Below, piece by piece: positions 10,099 through 19,585 of a stretch of DNA of 64,000 nt (the stretch's first letter is position 1; every line of letters starts with the position of its first letter). A model generated the notes under the pieces. The model had not been told where the DNA came from, searched no databases, and saw only the letters and a program-made list of their open reading frames with translations. Position numbers and translations under genes: made by a program. Source of the DNA: Thermomonas sp. GTDB lineage: Bacteria > Pseudomonadota > Gammaproteobacteria > Xanthomonadales > Xanthomonadaceae. Location of the stretch: the NCBI RefSeq assembly GCF_020850895.1, contig NZ_JADZDS010000078.1:21365-85364 (forward strand), given 5' to 3'.

Positions 10099-11787
10099 TC
10101 AGGGCGCACCCCAGCAGGTCCGGCTGCCATCATCACGCACGGCACAGGTCTGCTTGTACGACGCGCTGACATGCACGAAGCGTCCCGCCGGTGGCGTTGC
10201 CTGCCCGTAGGTATTGCTGCCCCAGCAGGCCAACTCGCCGCTGTCGCGGATCGCGCAGGCGTGTTCCTCCCCGACCGACAGAGCCTTGAAGCCACCGGTG
10301 GGCACCGGCGTGGCCGCCATCGCGCCACCCCAACACGCCAGGGTGCCGTTTGGGCGCAGGCCGCAGCTGAATTGGTCGCCTTCGCCGATAGCAAGCCAGC
10401 TGCCACCCGGCACCGCAGTGGCACCCGTGCCGCTGTATCCCCAGCAGCGGGCGCTGCCATCATTGACGATGCCGCATCCGTGGAAAGAACCCCGGCTGAG
10501 TTGGCGGTAATGCATACCGATGCCGATCGGCAGGTACGAGGGCATGGTTTGTCCATAGGTATTCGCCCCCCAGCAACCGTAGCCACCTGCGCCAGTCAGG
10601 GCGCAGCCACCCAAGCTGCCAACGCGCATGTCAGCGTACTGGCCTCTGGGCGGGCTGGCGCGACCGCTGTCGTTGAAGCCCCAGCACGCGAGCGTACCGG
10701 CGGCACTGCGGGCGCAACTGAAAGCGCCGCCCGCACCCACGTCGGCAAAGCTGCCCGCAGGTGGCGTGGCTTCGCCGCTGCCATTGCTGCCAGAACAGAC
10801 CAGGCTGCCATCGGCATCCAGGTCGCAGGCATGCGCGTAGCCCGCAGCCACGGTGCCCATGCCGAACGGACCGCGCGGCACATTGAGTTGGCCGTAGCTG
10901 TTGTCGCCCCAACAAACGACATTGCCATTCTGATTGAGCGCGCACGTGTGTCGGTAACCTGCCGCCAATGCCGTAAAGCGGTTCATGCGAGACGAGGGCG
11001 GGCGGGATTGACCGTACGTATTGTCGCCAGCACAAATCGCCGCGCCACTGGGGCTAAGGCCGCAGGTATGGTTGCCGCCGGCGGTCAGCGCGGTGAACGG
11101 CTGCGTCGCAGGCGGATTGTATCCGCCAGCATTGCCCCAGCAGACCGACGTGCCATTCGCCCGCAGGCCGCAGGTGTGCATGTAGGTCGAAGCAAGCGCG
11201 GTGAACACCTCACCACCGGGAACCGTGGATTCACCCGCAAGGTTGCTTCCCCAGCATTCAGCGACGCCATCCGCGCGCAGGCCGCAGGTATGGGTGTCGC
11301 CCGCGACCAGTGCGACGTAGCGCCCCCTCAACGGCGGGGTGGCTTGCCCATAGTCATTCCGGCCCCAGCACAAGAGGGTGCCCGCAGCACGAAGACCGCA
11401 GGTATGCCCATCGCCTGCCGTGATCGCGATGAATGTTTCTCTTGCAGGGACCGTGGACTGGCCGTAGGCATTGCTACCCCAGCAAACGGCGCTACCGTCG
11501 GCTTGCAATGCGCAGCTATGGTCATAACTCGTCGTCACGGCGGTGAAATACCCGCGCGTCGGTGGCGAACTCTGCCCCACCCAATTGGCGCCCCAGCATG
11601 CCACCGAGCCATCGGCGCGCAGTGCGCAACTGTGATAAGTCGCTGTCGCCAACGCCACCACCCGCCCACGCCCGTCCGGCATGGCGCCGGAACTGGTCTG
11701 CGCCAGTGCCATCGGCGCCCAAGCCAAGCCCACCACGGCCAGCCACAAGGCGCCGAGACTGGTTTTCCACAACGGAATCTTGTTCAT
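10099..11787 (-). CDS. Secreted RCC1-like repeat (beta-propeller) protein
   Basis: Signal peptide MNKIPLWKTSLGALWLAVVGLAWAPMALAQ followed by 14 units of the form HTCGLRxDGxxxCWGxNxYGQxxxP. Start moved from 11844 to the signal-peptide Met. Confidence 0.88.
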   Translation of the reverse strand: MNKIPLWKTSLGALWLAVVGLAWAPMALAQTSSGAMPDGRGRVVALATATYHSCALRADGSVACWGANWVGQSSPPTRGYFTAVTTSYDHSCALQADGSAVCWGSNAYGQSTVPARETFIAITAGDGHTCGLRAAGTLLCWGRNDYGQATPPLRGRYVALVAGDTHTCGLRADGVAECWGSNLAGESTVPGGEVFTALASTYMHTCGLRANGTSVCWGNAGGYNPPATQPFTALTAGGNHTCGLSPSGAAICAGDNTYGQSRPPSSRMNRFTALAAGYRHTCALNQNGNVVCWGDNSYGQLNVPRGPFGMGTVAAGYAHACDLDADGSLVCSGSNGSGEATPPAGSFADVGAGGAFSCARSAAGTLACWGFNDSGRASPPRGQYADMRVGSLGGCALTGAGGYGCWGANTYGQTMPSYLPIGIGMHYRQLSRGSFHGCGIVNDGSARCWGYSGTGATAVPGGSWLAIGEGDQFSCGLRPNGTLACWGGAMAATPVPTGGFKALSVGEEHACAIRDSGELACWGSNTYGQATPPAGRFVHVSASYKQTCAVRDDGSRTCWGAP

Positions 11788-11917
11788 CACCCACTCTCGC
11801 TGACACCGGCGAACGCCGGCTTCCCGAGGTCTAGCGGGAAACAAGGAGGCGAGAGGACATCACATCCGTGGAAAGCACCTGAATGCGGCTTGCGGCGATC
11901 AGCGCACCGCTACCGGA

Positions 11918-12136
11918 TCATGCCGGCTCATCCGGGATCAGCAGGTTGTCGATCCAGGCGATCTGGTCTTTCAGCCGCAGCTTGCGTTTCTTCATCCGCT
12001 TGAGCAGCAGCTCATCGGACTGCAAATCGGATTGCAGGCGGGCAATGGCCTCGTCGAGATCGCGGTGCTCCTCGCGCAGCTCCATCACCAGCCGCGCCAG
12101 CTTGGCCAATTCACTGGATTCGAGCATTCGGCCCAT
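11918..12136 (-). CDS. YdcH-like (DUF465) small coiled-coil protein
   Basis: 72 aa [37 protein letters not shown]...[19 protein letters not shown]; the longer 204-aa ORF is an extension into ttcA antisense. Confidence 0.75.
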   Translation of the reverse strand: MGRMLESSELAKLARLVMELREEHRDLDEAIARLQSDLQSDELLLKRMKKRKLRLKDQIAWIDNLLIPDEPA

Positions 12137-12199
12137 GGCCAGAGCATAGCGCGCCTTTCGACCGCAGGCATTTGCCCGGCGCAGGTAAAATGGCGGGGA

Positions 12200-13102
12200 A
12201 TGAACATTCTGCCGATTCTCGATTCCATGCCCCGGTCCGCTTCGGAGTCCGCCGCCCGAGCCAAGCGCGAGACCGACAAGCTGGCCAAGCGCCTGCGCCA
12301 CCAGGTCGGCCGTGCGATTGCCGACTTCGGCATGATCGAAGACGGCGACAAGGTGATGGTCTGCCTGTCCGGCGGCAAGGACAGCTACACCCTGCTGGAC
12401 GTGCTGCTGCAATTGCAGAAGAAGGCGCCGGTCGATTTTTCCATCACCGCGGTCAACCTCGACCAGAAGCAGCCCGGGTTCCCCGAACACGTCCTGCCCG
12501 ACTACCTGCATTCGATTGGCGTGGACTTCCACATCATCGAGCAGGACACCTATTCGGTCGTCACCCGGGTGATCCCGGAAGGCAAGACGATGTGCTCACT
12601 GTGCTCGCGGCTGCGGCGCGGCGCGCTGTATACCTATGCCGAGGAACACGGCTACACCAAGATTGCGCTGGGTCACCACCGCGATGACCTGGTCAACACG
12701 TTTTTCCTCAACCTGTTCTTCCACGCCAAGCTGTCGGGGATGCCGCCGAAGTTGCTGAGTGACGACGGCAAGCACGTGGTCATCCGGCCGCTGGCCTATG
12801 TACGCGAGGCCGATATCGAGCAGTACGCCGAGGCCAGGGGTTTTCCGATCATTCCCTGCAACCTGTGCGGCTCGCAGGACAACCTGCAGCGCAAGCAGGT
12901 CAAGAAGATGCTGGCGCAGTGGGAGAAAGACTCGCCGGGCCGCATCGAAACCATGGCGCGGGCGCTGGGCGATATCCGCCCGTCGCAACTCTCCGACCCC
13001 AAGTTGTTCGATTTTCTTGCGCTGGGCAAACGCGGCGACGGCGATCTGCCGGATGCGCATGCGTGGCTGTCCTCCTCGACCACAGGCGATGTGGATGCCT
13101 GA
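12200..13102 (+). CDS. ttcA: tRNA 2-thiocytidine(32) synthetase
   Basis: [21 protein letters not shown]-loop; [13 protein letters not shown] and [16 protein letters not shown] Cys motifs. Confidence 0.95.
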   Translation: MNILPILDSMPRSASESAARAKRETDKLAKRLRHQVGRAIADFGMIEDGDKVMVCLSGGKDSYTLLDVLLQLQKKAPVDFSITAVNLDQKQPGFPEHVLPDYLHSIGVDFHIIEQDTYSVVTRVIPEGKTMCSLCSRLRRGALYTYAEEHGYTKIALGHHRDDLVNTFFLNLFFHAKLSGMPPKLLSDDGKHVVIRPLAYVREADIEQYAEARGFPIIPCNLCGSQDNLQRKQVKKMLAQWEKDSPGRIETMARALGDIRPSQLSDPKLFDFLALGKRGDGDLPDAHAWLSSSTTGDVDA

Positions 13103-13116
13103 AGGTTGATATCACC

Positions 13117-13258
13117 GCAGGCGCTGCGGAGGCCTGACACCGCGGGTGCTGCGGAGGCCTGAGGCTTGCCGCGACCATCGGCGACAGGGACGTCGCCGAT
13201 GAGCCTCCATGGATGGATTCACGGCGTGTCGCGGCAAGCCTCAGGCGTCCGCAGCGCC
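13117..13258. repeat. Large cruciform/inverted-repeat element between ttcA and rdgC
   Basis: Arms 13146-13175 and 13228-13257 are inverted repeats (28/30 identical). Inner hairpin CATCGGCGAC/GTCGCCGATG (13176-13185/13192-13201). The left arm's outer part is also directly repeated at 13121-13137. Confidence 0.85.
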
Positions 13259-13280
13259 TCTCTCGATACTGGAATCCCGA

Positions 13281-14186
13281 ATGTTCTTTCGCAACCTCAC
13301 CCTGTTCCGTTTCCCCACCTCGCTCGATCTTTCCGACCTCGAAACCCAACTGACCGAGTGCGCGCTCAAGCCGGTCGGCGCGCTGGAGCTTTCCTCGCGC
13401 GGCTTCATCCCGCCGATGGGCCAGCATCACGCCGCCTTCCAGCACGCCTGTGACGATGCGCTGTGGCTGACCGTCGGTGGCGAGGACAAATTGCTGCCCG
13501 GCGCGGTGGTGAATGACCTGCTGCAGAAGAAACTGGCGGCGATCGAGGAAAAGGAAGGCCGCAAGCCCGGCGGCCGCACCCGCAAGCGGATCAAGGATGA
13601 TCTGGTCACCGAACTGCTGCCGCGTGCATTCGTGCGGCCGGTGCGCACCGATGCGCTGATCGACACCGCTTTCGGCGTGATCGCGGTGGACACCTCATCA
13701 CGCAAGAGCGCGGAGGGCACAGTGTCGGAAGTGCGCCGCGCACTGGGCAGCTTCCCCGCGCTGCCGCTGAACGCCGAAGTCGCGCCCCGCGCCATCCTGA
13801 CCGGCTGGATCGCCGGCGATCCGCTGCCCGACGGCTTGGCGCTTGGCGATGAGTGCGAACTGCGCGATCCCACCGACACCGGCGCGGTGGTGAAGATCCA
13901 GCGCATGGACCTGTCCGGTGACGAGATCGCCAAACACCTGGAATCCGGCAAGCAGGCAACACGGCTGGCGCTGACCCTGGATGACCACGTCAGCTTCGTG
14001 ATCGGCGAGGACCTGATCGTGCGCAAGTTCAAATTGCTCGACGGCGCGGTAGATCAACTCGAAGCCGGCAACGATGACGACATCGTCGCCGAACTGGAGA
14101 CCCGCTTTGCATTGATGGCCGGTGAGTTCAAGCGCCTGTTTACGGTGCTGGAGACGGCCTTCAAGCTCAGCAAGGCCGACGCCTGA
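13281..14186 (+). CDS. rdgC: Recombination-associated protein RdgC
   Basis: MFFRNLTLFRFPTSLDLSDLETQL...LELSSRGFIPPMGQ; FKLLDGAVDQLE; typical length. Confidence 0.94.
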   Translation: MFFRNLTLFRFPTSLDLSDLETQLTECALKPVGALELSSRGFIPPMGQHHAAFQHACDDALWLTVGGEDKLLPGAVVNDLLQKKLAAIEEKEGRKPGGRTRKRIKDDLVTELLPRAFVRPVRTDALIDTAFGVIAVDTSSRKSAEGTVSEVRRALGSFPALPLNAEVAPRAILTGWIAGDPLPDGLALGDECELRDPTDTGAVVKIQRMDLSGDEIAKHLESGKQATRLALTLDDHVSFVIGEDLIVRKFKLLDGAVDQLEAGNDDDIVAELETRFALMAGEFKRLFTVLETAFKLSKADA

Positions 14187-14190
14187 GGCA

Positions 14191-14339
14191 GTGCTGAACA
14201 AGTCCCTCCTGGACTTGTCAGCACACGCTGCGTCCGGCGCATGCCCGGACGCAGCTCACGCGGATCAATCACTTCGGTGATCGATCCGCGGCCGACCATC
14301 CATGGTCGGCATGGCAACGCCGACTACATCAGCGTTGCC
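14191..14339 (-). repeat. Composite multi-hairpin intergenic repeat, copy 2 (five consecutive hairpins, inverted relative to copy 1)
   Basis: Hairpins at 14191-14224, 14227-14255 (11-bp perfect stem), 14259-14290 (14-bp stem, UUCG loop), 14291-14310 (GCCGACCAT/ATGGTCGGC), 14313-14339 (GGCAACGC/GCGTTGCC). Confidence 0.85.
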
Positions 14340-14428
14340 CTAATCCACGCCGCGACCACGCCCGCGGCAGGTATACACTGGCCACGTCCACCTTTGGACA
14401 CTCGTTCCGGCACTCGGGGAGACGTGAT

Positions 14429-14800
14429 ATGAACGTGAAACTTCTGGCTGTAGCAATCGGCGTGCTGACCTGTGCGTCGGCCGCGGCGCAATCGCGTGGT
14501 GACTGGGTGCTGGGGCGATGGCGCGGGGGCGAATTTTGGTTCCCTGGCGTGGTGCAGTCGCACGTGGGCGACAACATCACCATCCTGTATGACGACGGCA
14601 CGCGCGAAACGCTGTCAAGCAAACTCGTCCGTCCCTACACCTGGACACTGGGCACGCGCGTAGAGTGTCGATGGCAAGGCGGCACGATTTGGTATGCGGG
14701 CAAGATCACCGGCGTCAGCAGGAATGGCACGCGGATCGACATCCTCTATGACGATGGTGACCGCGAGAACATCGCCACCGGTGGTTGTCGCTCACGCTAG
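14429..14800 (+). CDS. Secreted small protein with two Tudor/Agenet-like repeats
   Basis: Signal peptide MNVKLLAVAIGVLTCASAAAQ; repeats GRWRGGEFWFPGVVQSHVGDNITILYDDGTRETL and CRWQGGTIWYAGKITGVSRNGTRIDILYDDGDRENI. Confidence 0.75.
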   Translation: MNVKLLAVAIGVLTCASAAAQSRGDWVLGRWRGGEFWFPGVVQSHVGDNITILYDDGTRETLSSKLVRPYTWTLGTRVECRWQGGTIWYAGKITGVSRNGTRIDILYDDGDRENIATGGCRSR

Positions 14801-14802
14801 GA

Positions 14803-15600
14803 ATGCATTCCCTGTTGCGCTTGTTGAGGGCTGTACGCGCAGCACCGAGACACCCGACCATCCAGCACGACCGCATCGATGTCGTGCTGGATGATGGCAA
14901 GCGTGTCGACGTGGCACTGCGGCGCGATCCGCGCGCCCGCCGCATCAAGCTCAGCGTGGACGAACGCGGCGCACGGCTGACCTTGCCACAACGCGCCAGC
15001 CGCGCCTCGGGTGAGCGATTCCTGCATGCGCACATCGACTGGCTGACCCAACAGCTCGCCACCCAAGCGATCGCTGCTGGCATGGCCCTGCGCCGCGATC
15101 ACACATCGTCACTGCCCCTGCATGGCGCCGAACTGCCATTGCGATGGGAACGCGGGCGCACGACCCGGCTGGACCTGGCCGATGACGGCTGCCTGCACTT
15201 CATCACGCCCGCCCATGCCGGCGATCCCGCACTGCGTCGCGCCTTGAGGGATTTCTACGAAGCCCAGGCGCGCGCAGCGATCGGGCGTTGGCTGCCGCGT
15301 TACGTGCCGGGCCTGCCGCGCGCGCCCGGCCGGATCGTTTTCAAGCGCACCACGTCACTGTGGGGCTCGATGGCACCCGATGGCACCATGGCGCTGGACC
15401 TGGCGCTGCCCCTTGCGCGACCTGCGGCGTTCGAATACGTCCTGGTGCATGAGTTATGCCATCTGCTGCAGGCCAATCATTCGCCGCGCTTCTGGCGCGA
15501 AGTCGAGGCCCGCTTCCCGGACTGGCGGCGGGAACGCGATTACCTGCATGGCGAAGGACGCGCCCTGAAAGCCCGCCTGCGTGGCCTGCTGGCCGGATAA
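14803..15600 (+). CDS. YgjP-type M48/DUF45 metallopeptidase
   Basis: VLVHELCHLLQANHSPRFWREVEARFPDW zinc-peptidase motif; YGSM-like LWGSMAPDG upstream. Confidence 0.88.
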   Translation: MHSLLRLLRAVRAAPRHPTIQHDRIDVVLDDGKRVDVALRRDPRARRIKLSVDERGARLTLPQRASRASGERFLHAHIDWLTQQLATQAIAAGMALRRDHTSSLPLHGAELPLRWERGRTTRLDLADDGCLHFITPAHAGDPALRRALRDFYEAQARAAIGRWLPRYVPGLPRAPGRIVFKRTTSLWGSMAPDGTMALDLALPLARPAAFEYVLVHELCHLLQANHSPRFWREVEARFPDWRRERDYLHGEGRALKARLRGLLAG

Positions 15601-15681
15601 TGCGATTTTCGGCGTTGGGATACCGGCCGGGTTCCGGCTTGATCCAACCCCACCAAGATTTCCGAACACGAGACCCCACAC

Positions 15682-16197
15682 ATGACACGCTCGCCCCGCC
15701 TTGCCATCGCCCTGTCCCTGACTGCCCTGATGCTCATCCTGCCCGCCTGCAAGAAAGCCCAGGATGCGGCGGTCGATGCCGCGATCGAACATGCCACCGG
15801 CGCCGAGATCGAGCACAACGGCGACGAAGTCACGGTGAAGACCGCACAGGGCGATATGCATTTCGCCACCGCCGAGAATGGTGCCAGCGTTGCACTACCG
15901 GCCAGCTTCCCCAAGGATGTCCAGTTGCCGGCCCAGTACAAGGTCGACAGCGTGATGGAGGTGGGTGGTGCGCAGATCGTTTCCCTGTCGACCCCGGATA
16001 CCATGGACACGCTGTTCAATTCGCTGTCCAGTGGCATGGAAGGCAAGGGCTGGAAGCGCGAACTGGCGACGCAGACCAGTGATGGCGGCGCGCTGTCGTT
16101 CAGCAAGGACAACCACAACGTGGCGTATTACATCGCCAGGAACGAGAACGGCAGCACCGACCTGAACATCAACGTCTCGATCTCCAGCGCGCAGTGA
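15682..16197 (+). CDS. Hypothetical lipoprotein
   Basis: Lipobox MTRSPRLAIALSLTALMLILPAC. Confidence 0.7.
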   Translation: MTRSPRLAIALSLTALMLILPACKKAQDAAVDAAIEHATGAEIEHNGDEVTVKTAQGDMHFATAENGASVALPASFPKDVQLPAQYKVDSVMEVGGAQIVSLSTPDTMDTLFNSLSSGMEGKGWKRELATQTSDGGALSFSKDNHNVAYYIARNENGSTDLNINVSISSAQ

Positions 16198-16212
16198 GGC
16201 AACGGTCGCGGC

Positions 16213-16527
16213 ATGCGTTCTGCGCTTGCAGCAAGGTCATCCCGAGGATCAAGGTGTCAGGTGGCTCAGATGTCCCAGGGCGGATTCGAGCAAATCCATG
16301 CAGTGAGCCCGCGTGACGCGCGCTGGTATCGTCTGTCCGAACAGTGGATCATGATCTTTGGCGTGATGACGCTGCTGCTCGCGTTTTTCTGCGTCGTGCT
16401 GTGGGTACAGGGTTCCGCGAAGGTGCCACTGCGCCAGATATTGTTCTTGATTGGGCCATTTCCACTCGCTTGCGGGCTAAGTGTCTGGCTCCACCGACGC
16501 ATCGCCCGCAAGCATGGCCTGCTTTGA
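16213..16527 (+). CDS. Hypothetical small membrane protein
   Basis: 104-aa ORF with two hydrophobic segments (FGVMTLLLAFFCVVLWV, ILFLIGPFPLACGLSVWL). Confidence 0.5.
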   Translation: MRSALAARSSRGSRCQVAQMSQGGFEQIHAVSPRDARWYRLSEQWIMIFGVMTLLLAFFCVVLWVQGSAKVPLRQILFLIGPFPLACGLSVWLHRRIARKHGLL

Positions 16528-16558
16528 GCGTTGCCGAATGGCTCATCTCCGATGCAGA

Positions 16559-17425
16559 TCATTCCTGGTACAGAAACGGCGCGATCACCGCGGCCACCCG
16601 TTCCGGCTGCTGCATGTGCAGGTGATGCCCGCCCTGCTGCACCACCATCCGCCCATCCTGCAACTGCGCAACCCGATGGCGACGCGCTGCATCCGGTAGA
16701 TACGGCTGGGCCGGATCGGCGAACAACACCAGGCTGGGGCATTGGATGCCGGCCAGCAAGTCGTCCACTTGTGCTTCGGTCATCCGCACCAAGCTGGGTA
16801 GGGTGAGCCGCGGATCGCTGCTCCAGACGTAGCCGCCCGGCACCTCGCGCAATCCGCGTTCCACCAACAACCGCACCAGCTCGGCATCGAGTCCGCTGCC
16901 CGGCACGCGCCCGGCCTGCATGCGCGCACGCACGGCCGTGTCGATGTCGGGGAACACGCGCAACTGCTTGCCCTTCAGCACACGCTGCGCAGTCACCGCC
17001 TCGCGCAGGCGCAGGTGGGTACGCGCCGGCGCTTCGGTCAGTACGCCCACGGCCTCGATCAGCACCAAGCGTTCGATCCGCTCCGGACAGGCCGCCGCGA
17101 CCATGCAGGAAATCGCACCGCCCATCGAATGTCCAAGCAAACGGAAGCGCTCCCAGCCCAAGGCATCAGCGGCATCCAGCACGGCGGCAATGCTGCCGGC
17201 AAACGAATAATCGCCGCCGGCACCAAGGTGTGCGCTGCGCCCATGCCCGGGCAAATCGAGCGCCACCACCGCGACGTCCTCCAGGTATGGCGCCAGCGGC
17301 AGGAAACTGGCGGCATTGTCCAGCCAGCCGTGCAGCGCCAGCACGCGCGGGCCTTGCCCGTGATTGCGCAATGCAGCCAGTGGGCCCAGCGCGGTGTGCA
17401 GGGAAACCTCGCGCATCAGTTCCAT
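16559..17425 (-). CDS. Alpha/beta hydrolase
   Basis: VLALHGWLDNAASF, LLGHSMGGAIS nucleophile elbow, C-terminal GGHHLHM. Confidence 0.88.
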   Translation of the reverse strand: MELMREVSLHTALGPLAALRNHGQGPRVLALHGWLDNAASFLPLAPYLEDVAVVALDLPGHGRSAHLGAGGDYSFAGSIAAVLDAADALGWERFRLLGHSMGGAISCMVAAACPERIERLVLIEAVGVLTEAPARTHLRLREAVTAQRVLKGKQLRVFPDIDTAVRARMQAGRVPGSGLDAELVRLLVERGLREVPGGYVWSSDPRLTLPSLVRMTEAQVDDLLAGIQCPSLVLFADPAQPYLPDAARRHRVAQLQDGRMVVQQGGHHLHMQQPERVAAVIAPFLYQE

Positions 17426-18390
17426 CCTGTGTCGGCGCGCGCCAACGCGGCCAGAGCATCGGCATGCGCAGCGCTTGCATTCAGGCAGGGGATGTAGCGC
17501 AGCGCCTGCCCGCCCGCCGCGCGGAAGGCCTCGGCATTCAGCATGGCGATCTCCTCCAGTGTTTCCAGACAGTCCACGGCAAAGCCCGGACAGGCCACGT
17601 CAACGTTGCGTACGCCTGCGCAAGCAAGCTGCTGCAGCATCGGCAAGGTGTACGGCTGCAGCCAGCGCGCGCGACCGAAGCGCGATTGGAAGGTGAGCAG
17701 GATGTCGTCCCTGTCCAGTCCCAGTGCCTCGGCAATTGCCCAGGTACTGGCCTCGCACTGGGCGGCATACGGATCGCCCTGGTCCACCAGCCGCTGGGGA
17801 ATGCCATGGAACGAGAGCAACAGGCGCTCACCGCGGCCCTGCGACGCCCAATGCGCACGGATCGAGGCCGCCACCGCCGACGCCCACGCCGGGTCGGCGT
17901 GGTAGTCGTGCAATATCTCCACCCGCAAGCCGTCGCCGTGGGCCGAAATCACATCGGCCACGCTGGCGGTGGTGGTGGTCGAATACTGCGGATACAGCGG
18001 CAGCACGCGCACAGCGCGGGTGCCGGCCGCGCGCAACTGCGCCAGCACCGACGCCAGCGACGGCGTGCCGTAGCGCATCGCGTGGACGACGGTTCGCTCC
18101 GGCAAGCGCTGTTGCACCACCCGCGCCAGTTCCGCCGTATGCACGGCCAATGGTGAGCCGCCGTCCAGCCAGATTTCCGCGTATTTGTGTGCGACCTTCG
18201 GGCTGCGTCGCGGCAGGATGGTCCCGCGCAGCACGGGCTGCCACAGCCAGCGCGGCAGCTGCACCACGCGCGGATCGGACAGGAATTCGGCAAGATAGGC
18301 CGACACCGCAGCGGCCGTGGCGGCCGCCGGCGTACCGAGATTGACGAGGATCAGCGCCGGCGGCGCGTCGGAAGGGGCGGACATGCGCAT
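17416..18390 (-). CDS. hemH: Ferrochelatase
   Basis: ALILVNLGTPAA...YLAEFLSDPRVVQLPRWLWQPVL; FHGIPQRLVDQGDPY; TFQSRFGRARWLQPYT. Confidence 0.95.
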   Translation of the reverse strand: MRMSAPSDAPPALILVNLGTPAAATAAAVSAYLAEFLSDPRVVQLPRWLWQPVLRGTILPRRSPKVAHKYAEIWLDGGSPLAVHTAELARVVQQRLPERTVVHAMRYGTPSLASVLAQLRAAGTRAVRVLPLYPQYSTTTTASVADVISAHGDGLRVEILHDYHADPAWASAVAASIRAHWASQGRGERLLLSFHGIPQRLVDQGDPYAAQCEASTWAIAEALGLDRDDILLTFQSRFGRARWLQPYTLPMLQQLACAGVRNVDVACPGFAVDCLETLEEIAMLNAEAFRAAGGQALRYIPCLNASAAHADALAALARADTGWN

Positions 18391-18493
18391 AGAATCGCAT
18401 GCATGGCCGGGCTGGAGCCCGGCTTAACTTGCGATTCATGGCCACCGCGCGAGGATGCCAGCATCCCCCGCCCGCTTTCGACGGAGATCCACG

Positions 18494-19300
18494 ATGACTG
18501 CACGTCCCTTGCGCCTGACCCTCGCCCTTGCCGCCTTGCTGGTCGCCACGAGCGGCATTGCCGGCGAACGCGAGGACAACCGCGCCGACAATGCACTGCG
18601 TGTCATGCGCGAGATCCAAGCGGTTCCGGACAACTCGATCCCGGATCGCCTGCTCGATGAAGCCCGCGGGATTATCGTGATTCCGGACACCATCAAGGCC
18701 GGCTTCGTGATCGGTGGTCGCCGCGGGCTGGGGCTGATGTCGGTCAAGAACCCGGACGGCAGTTGGTCGAATCCGGTGTTCGTCAAACTCACCGGCGCCA
18801 GCGTCGGCTTCCAGGCCGGTGTGCAGTCGGCAGACGTGATCCTGGTGTTCCGCAGCGAACGCGGCCTGGACAACATCATCAACGGCAAAGTCACCCTCGG
18901 CGCCGATGCCTCGGTCGCCGCCGGCCCGGTCGGCCGCAATGCCGCCGCCGCCACCGATGGCTCGCTCAAGGCCGAGATCTGGTCATGGTCGCGCGCGCGC
19001 GGATTGTTCGCTGGAGTCGCACTGGACGGCGCGATCCTGCAGATCGACCACGGCGCCAACCGCAGTGCCTACGGCTATGGCATCACCCCACGGATGGTAT
19101 TCGAGGGGCGCACGCCGCAGGCCGCCTCGCCCCCGATCGTTGCCTTCCGCGACGAACTGGAAGAAGCCACGACCGCGGCACGGAACTCGCGCCGCGGCTC
19201 TGCGCCGCCAGCAGCCTCCAGCAGCACGAGCGCGCATCCGCTGGACTCCCAGGCGCCGGCATCCAGCACCCCACTCCCGGAGCCGGCGACACGGCCGTAA
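18494..19300 (+). CDS. Lipid-binding SYLF/Ysc84 domain protein
   Basis: Signal peptide; DEARGIIVIPDTIKAGFVIGGRRGLGLM...GASVGFQAGVQSADVILVF. Confidence 0.85.
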   Translation: MTARPLRLTLALAALLVATSGIAGEREDNRADNALRVMREIQAVPDNSIPDRLLDEARGIIVIPDTIKAGFVIGGRRGLGLMSVKNPDGSWSNPVFVKLTGASVGFQAGVQSADVILVFRSERGLDNIINGKVTLGADASVAAGPVGRNAAAATDGSLKAEIWSWSRARGLFAGVALDGAILQIDHGANRSAYGYGITPRMVFEGRTPQAASPPIVAFRDELEEATTAARNSRRGSAPPAASSSTSAHPLDSQAPASSTPLPEPATRP

Positions 19301-19348
19301 GCGACCACGTGGGGTAGAATCGCCGCGTCCACACACACAGGTGCAATC

Positions 19349-19567
19349 ATGGGTGGTTTCAGCATCTGGCACTGGCTGATCGTGCTGCTCATCGTCCTTC
19401 TCGTGTTCGGCACCAAGCGCCTGACCTCGGGCGCGCGCGACCTCGGCAAGGCCGTCAACGAATTCAAGAAAGGCGTCCACGGCGACGACAAGCCGACAGC
19501 GCCCACCGGAGGCGACAGGTCCGCATCGGCAGCGGATTCGCGCGGGCCGGACGACAGCGCCCACTGA
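19349..19567 (+). CDS. tatA: Sec-independent translocase TatA
   Basis: [25 protein letters not shown]...[12 protein letters not shown]. Confidence 0.95.
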   Translation: MGGFSIWHWLIVLLIVLLVFGTKRLTSGARDLGKAVNEFKKGVHGDDKPTAPTGGDRSASAADSRGPDDSAH

Positions 19568-19585
19568 TCCTTTCAGGCACCGCCG

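Noticed and set aside
10099-11787. DNA tandem repeats suggesting a CRISPR or VNTR
   Set aside because: Periodicity follows the coding RCC1-like units with diverged nucleotides and no spacer structure.
18403-18424. GCCGGGCTGGAGCCCGGC hairpin
   Set aside because: Lies between divergent hemH and SYLF genes, has no T-tract; short GC palindrome likely by chance or a 5' UTR feature.
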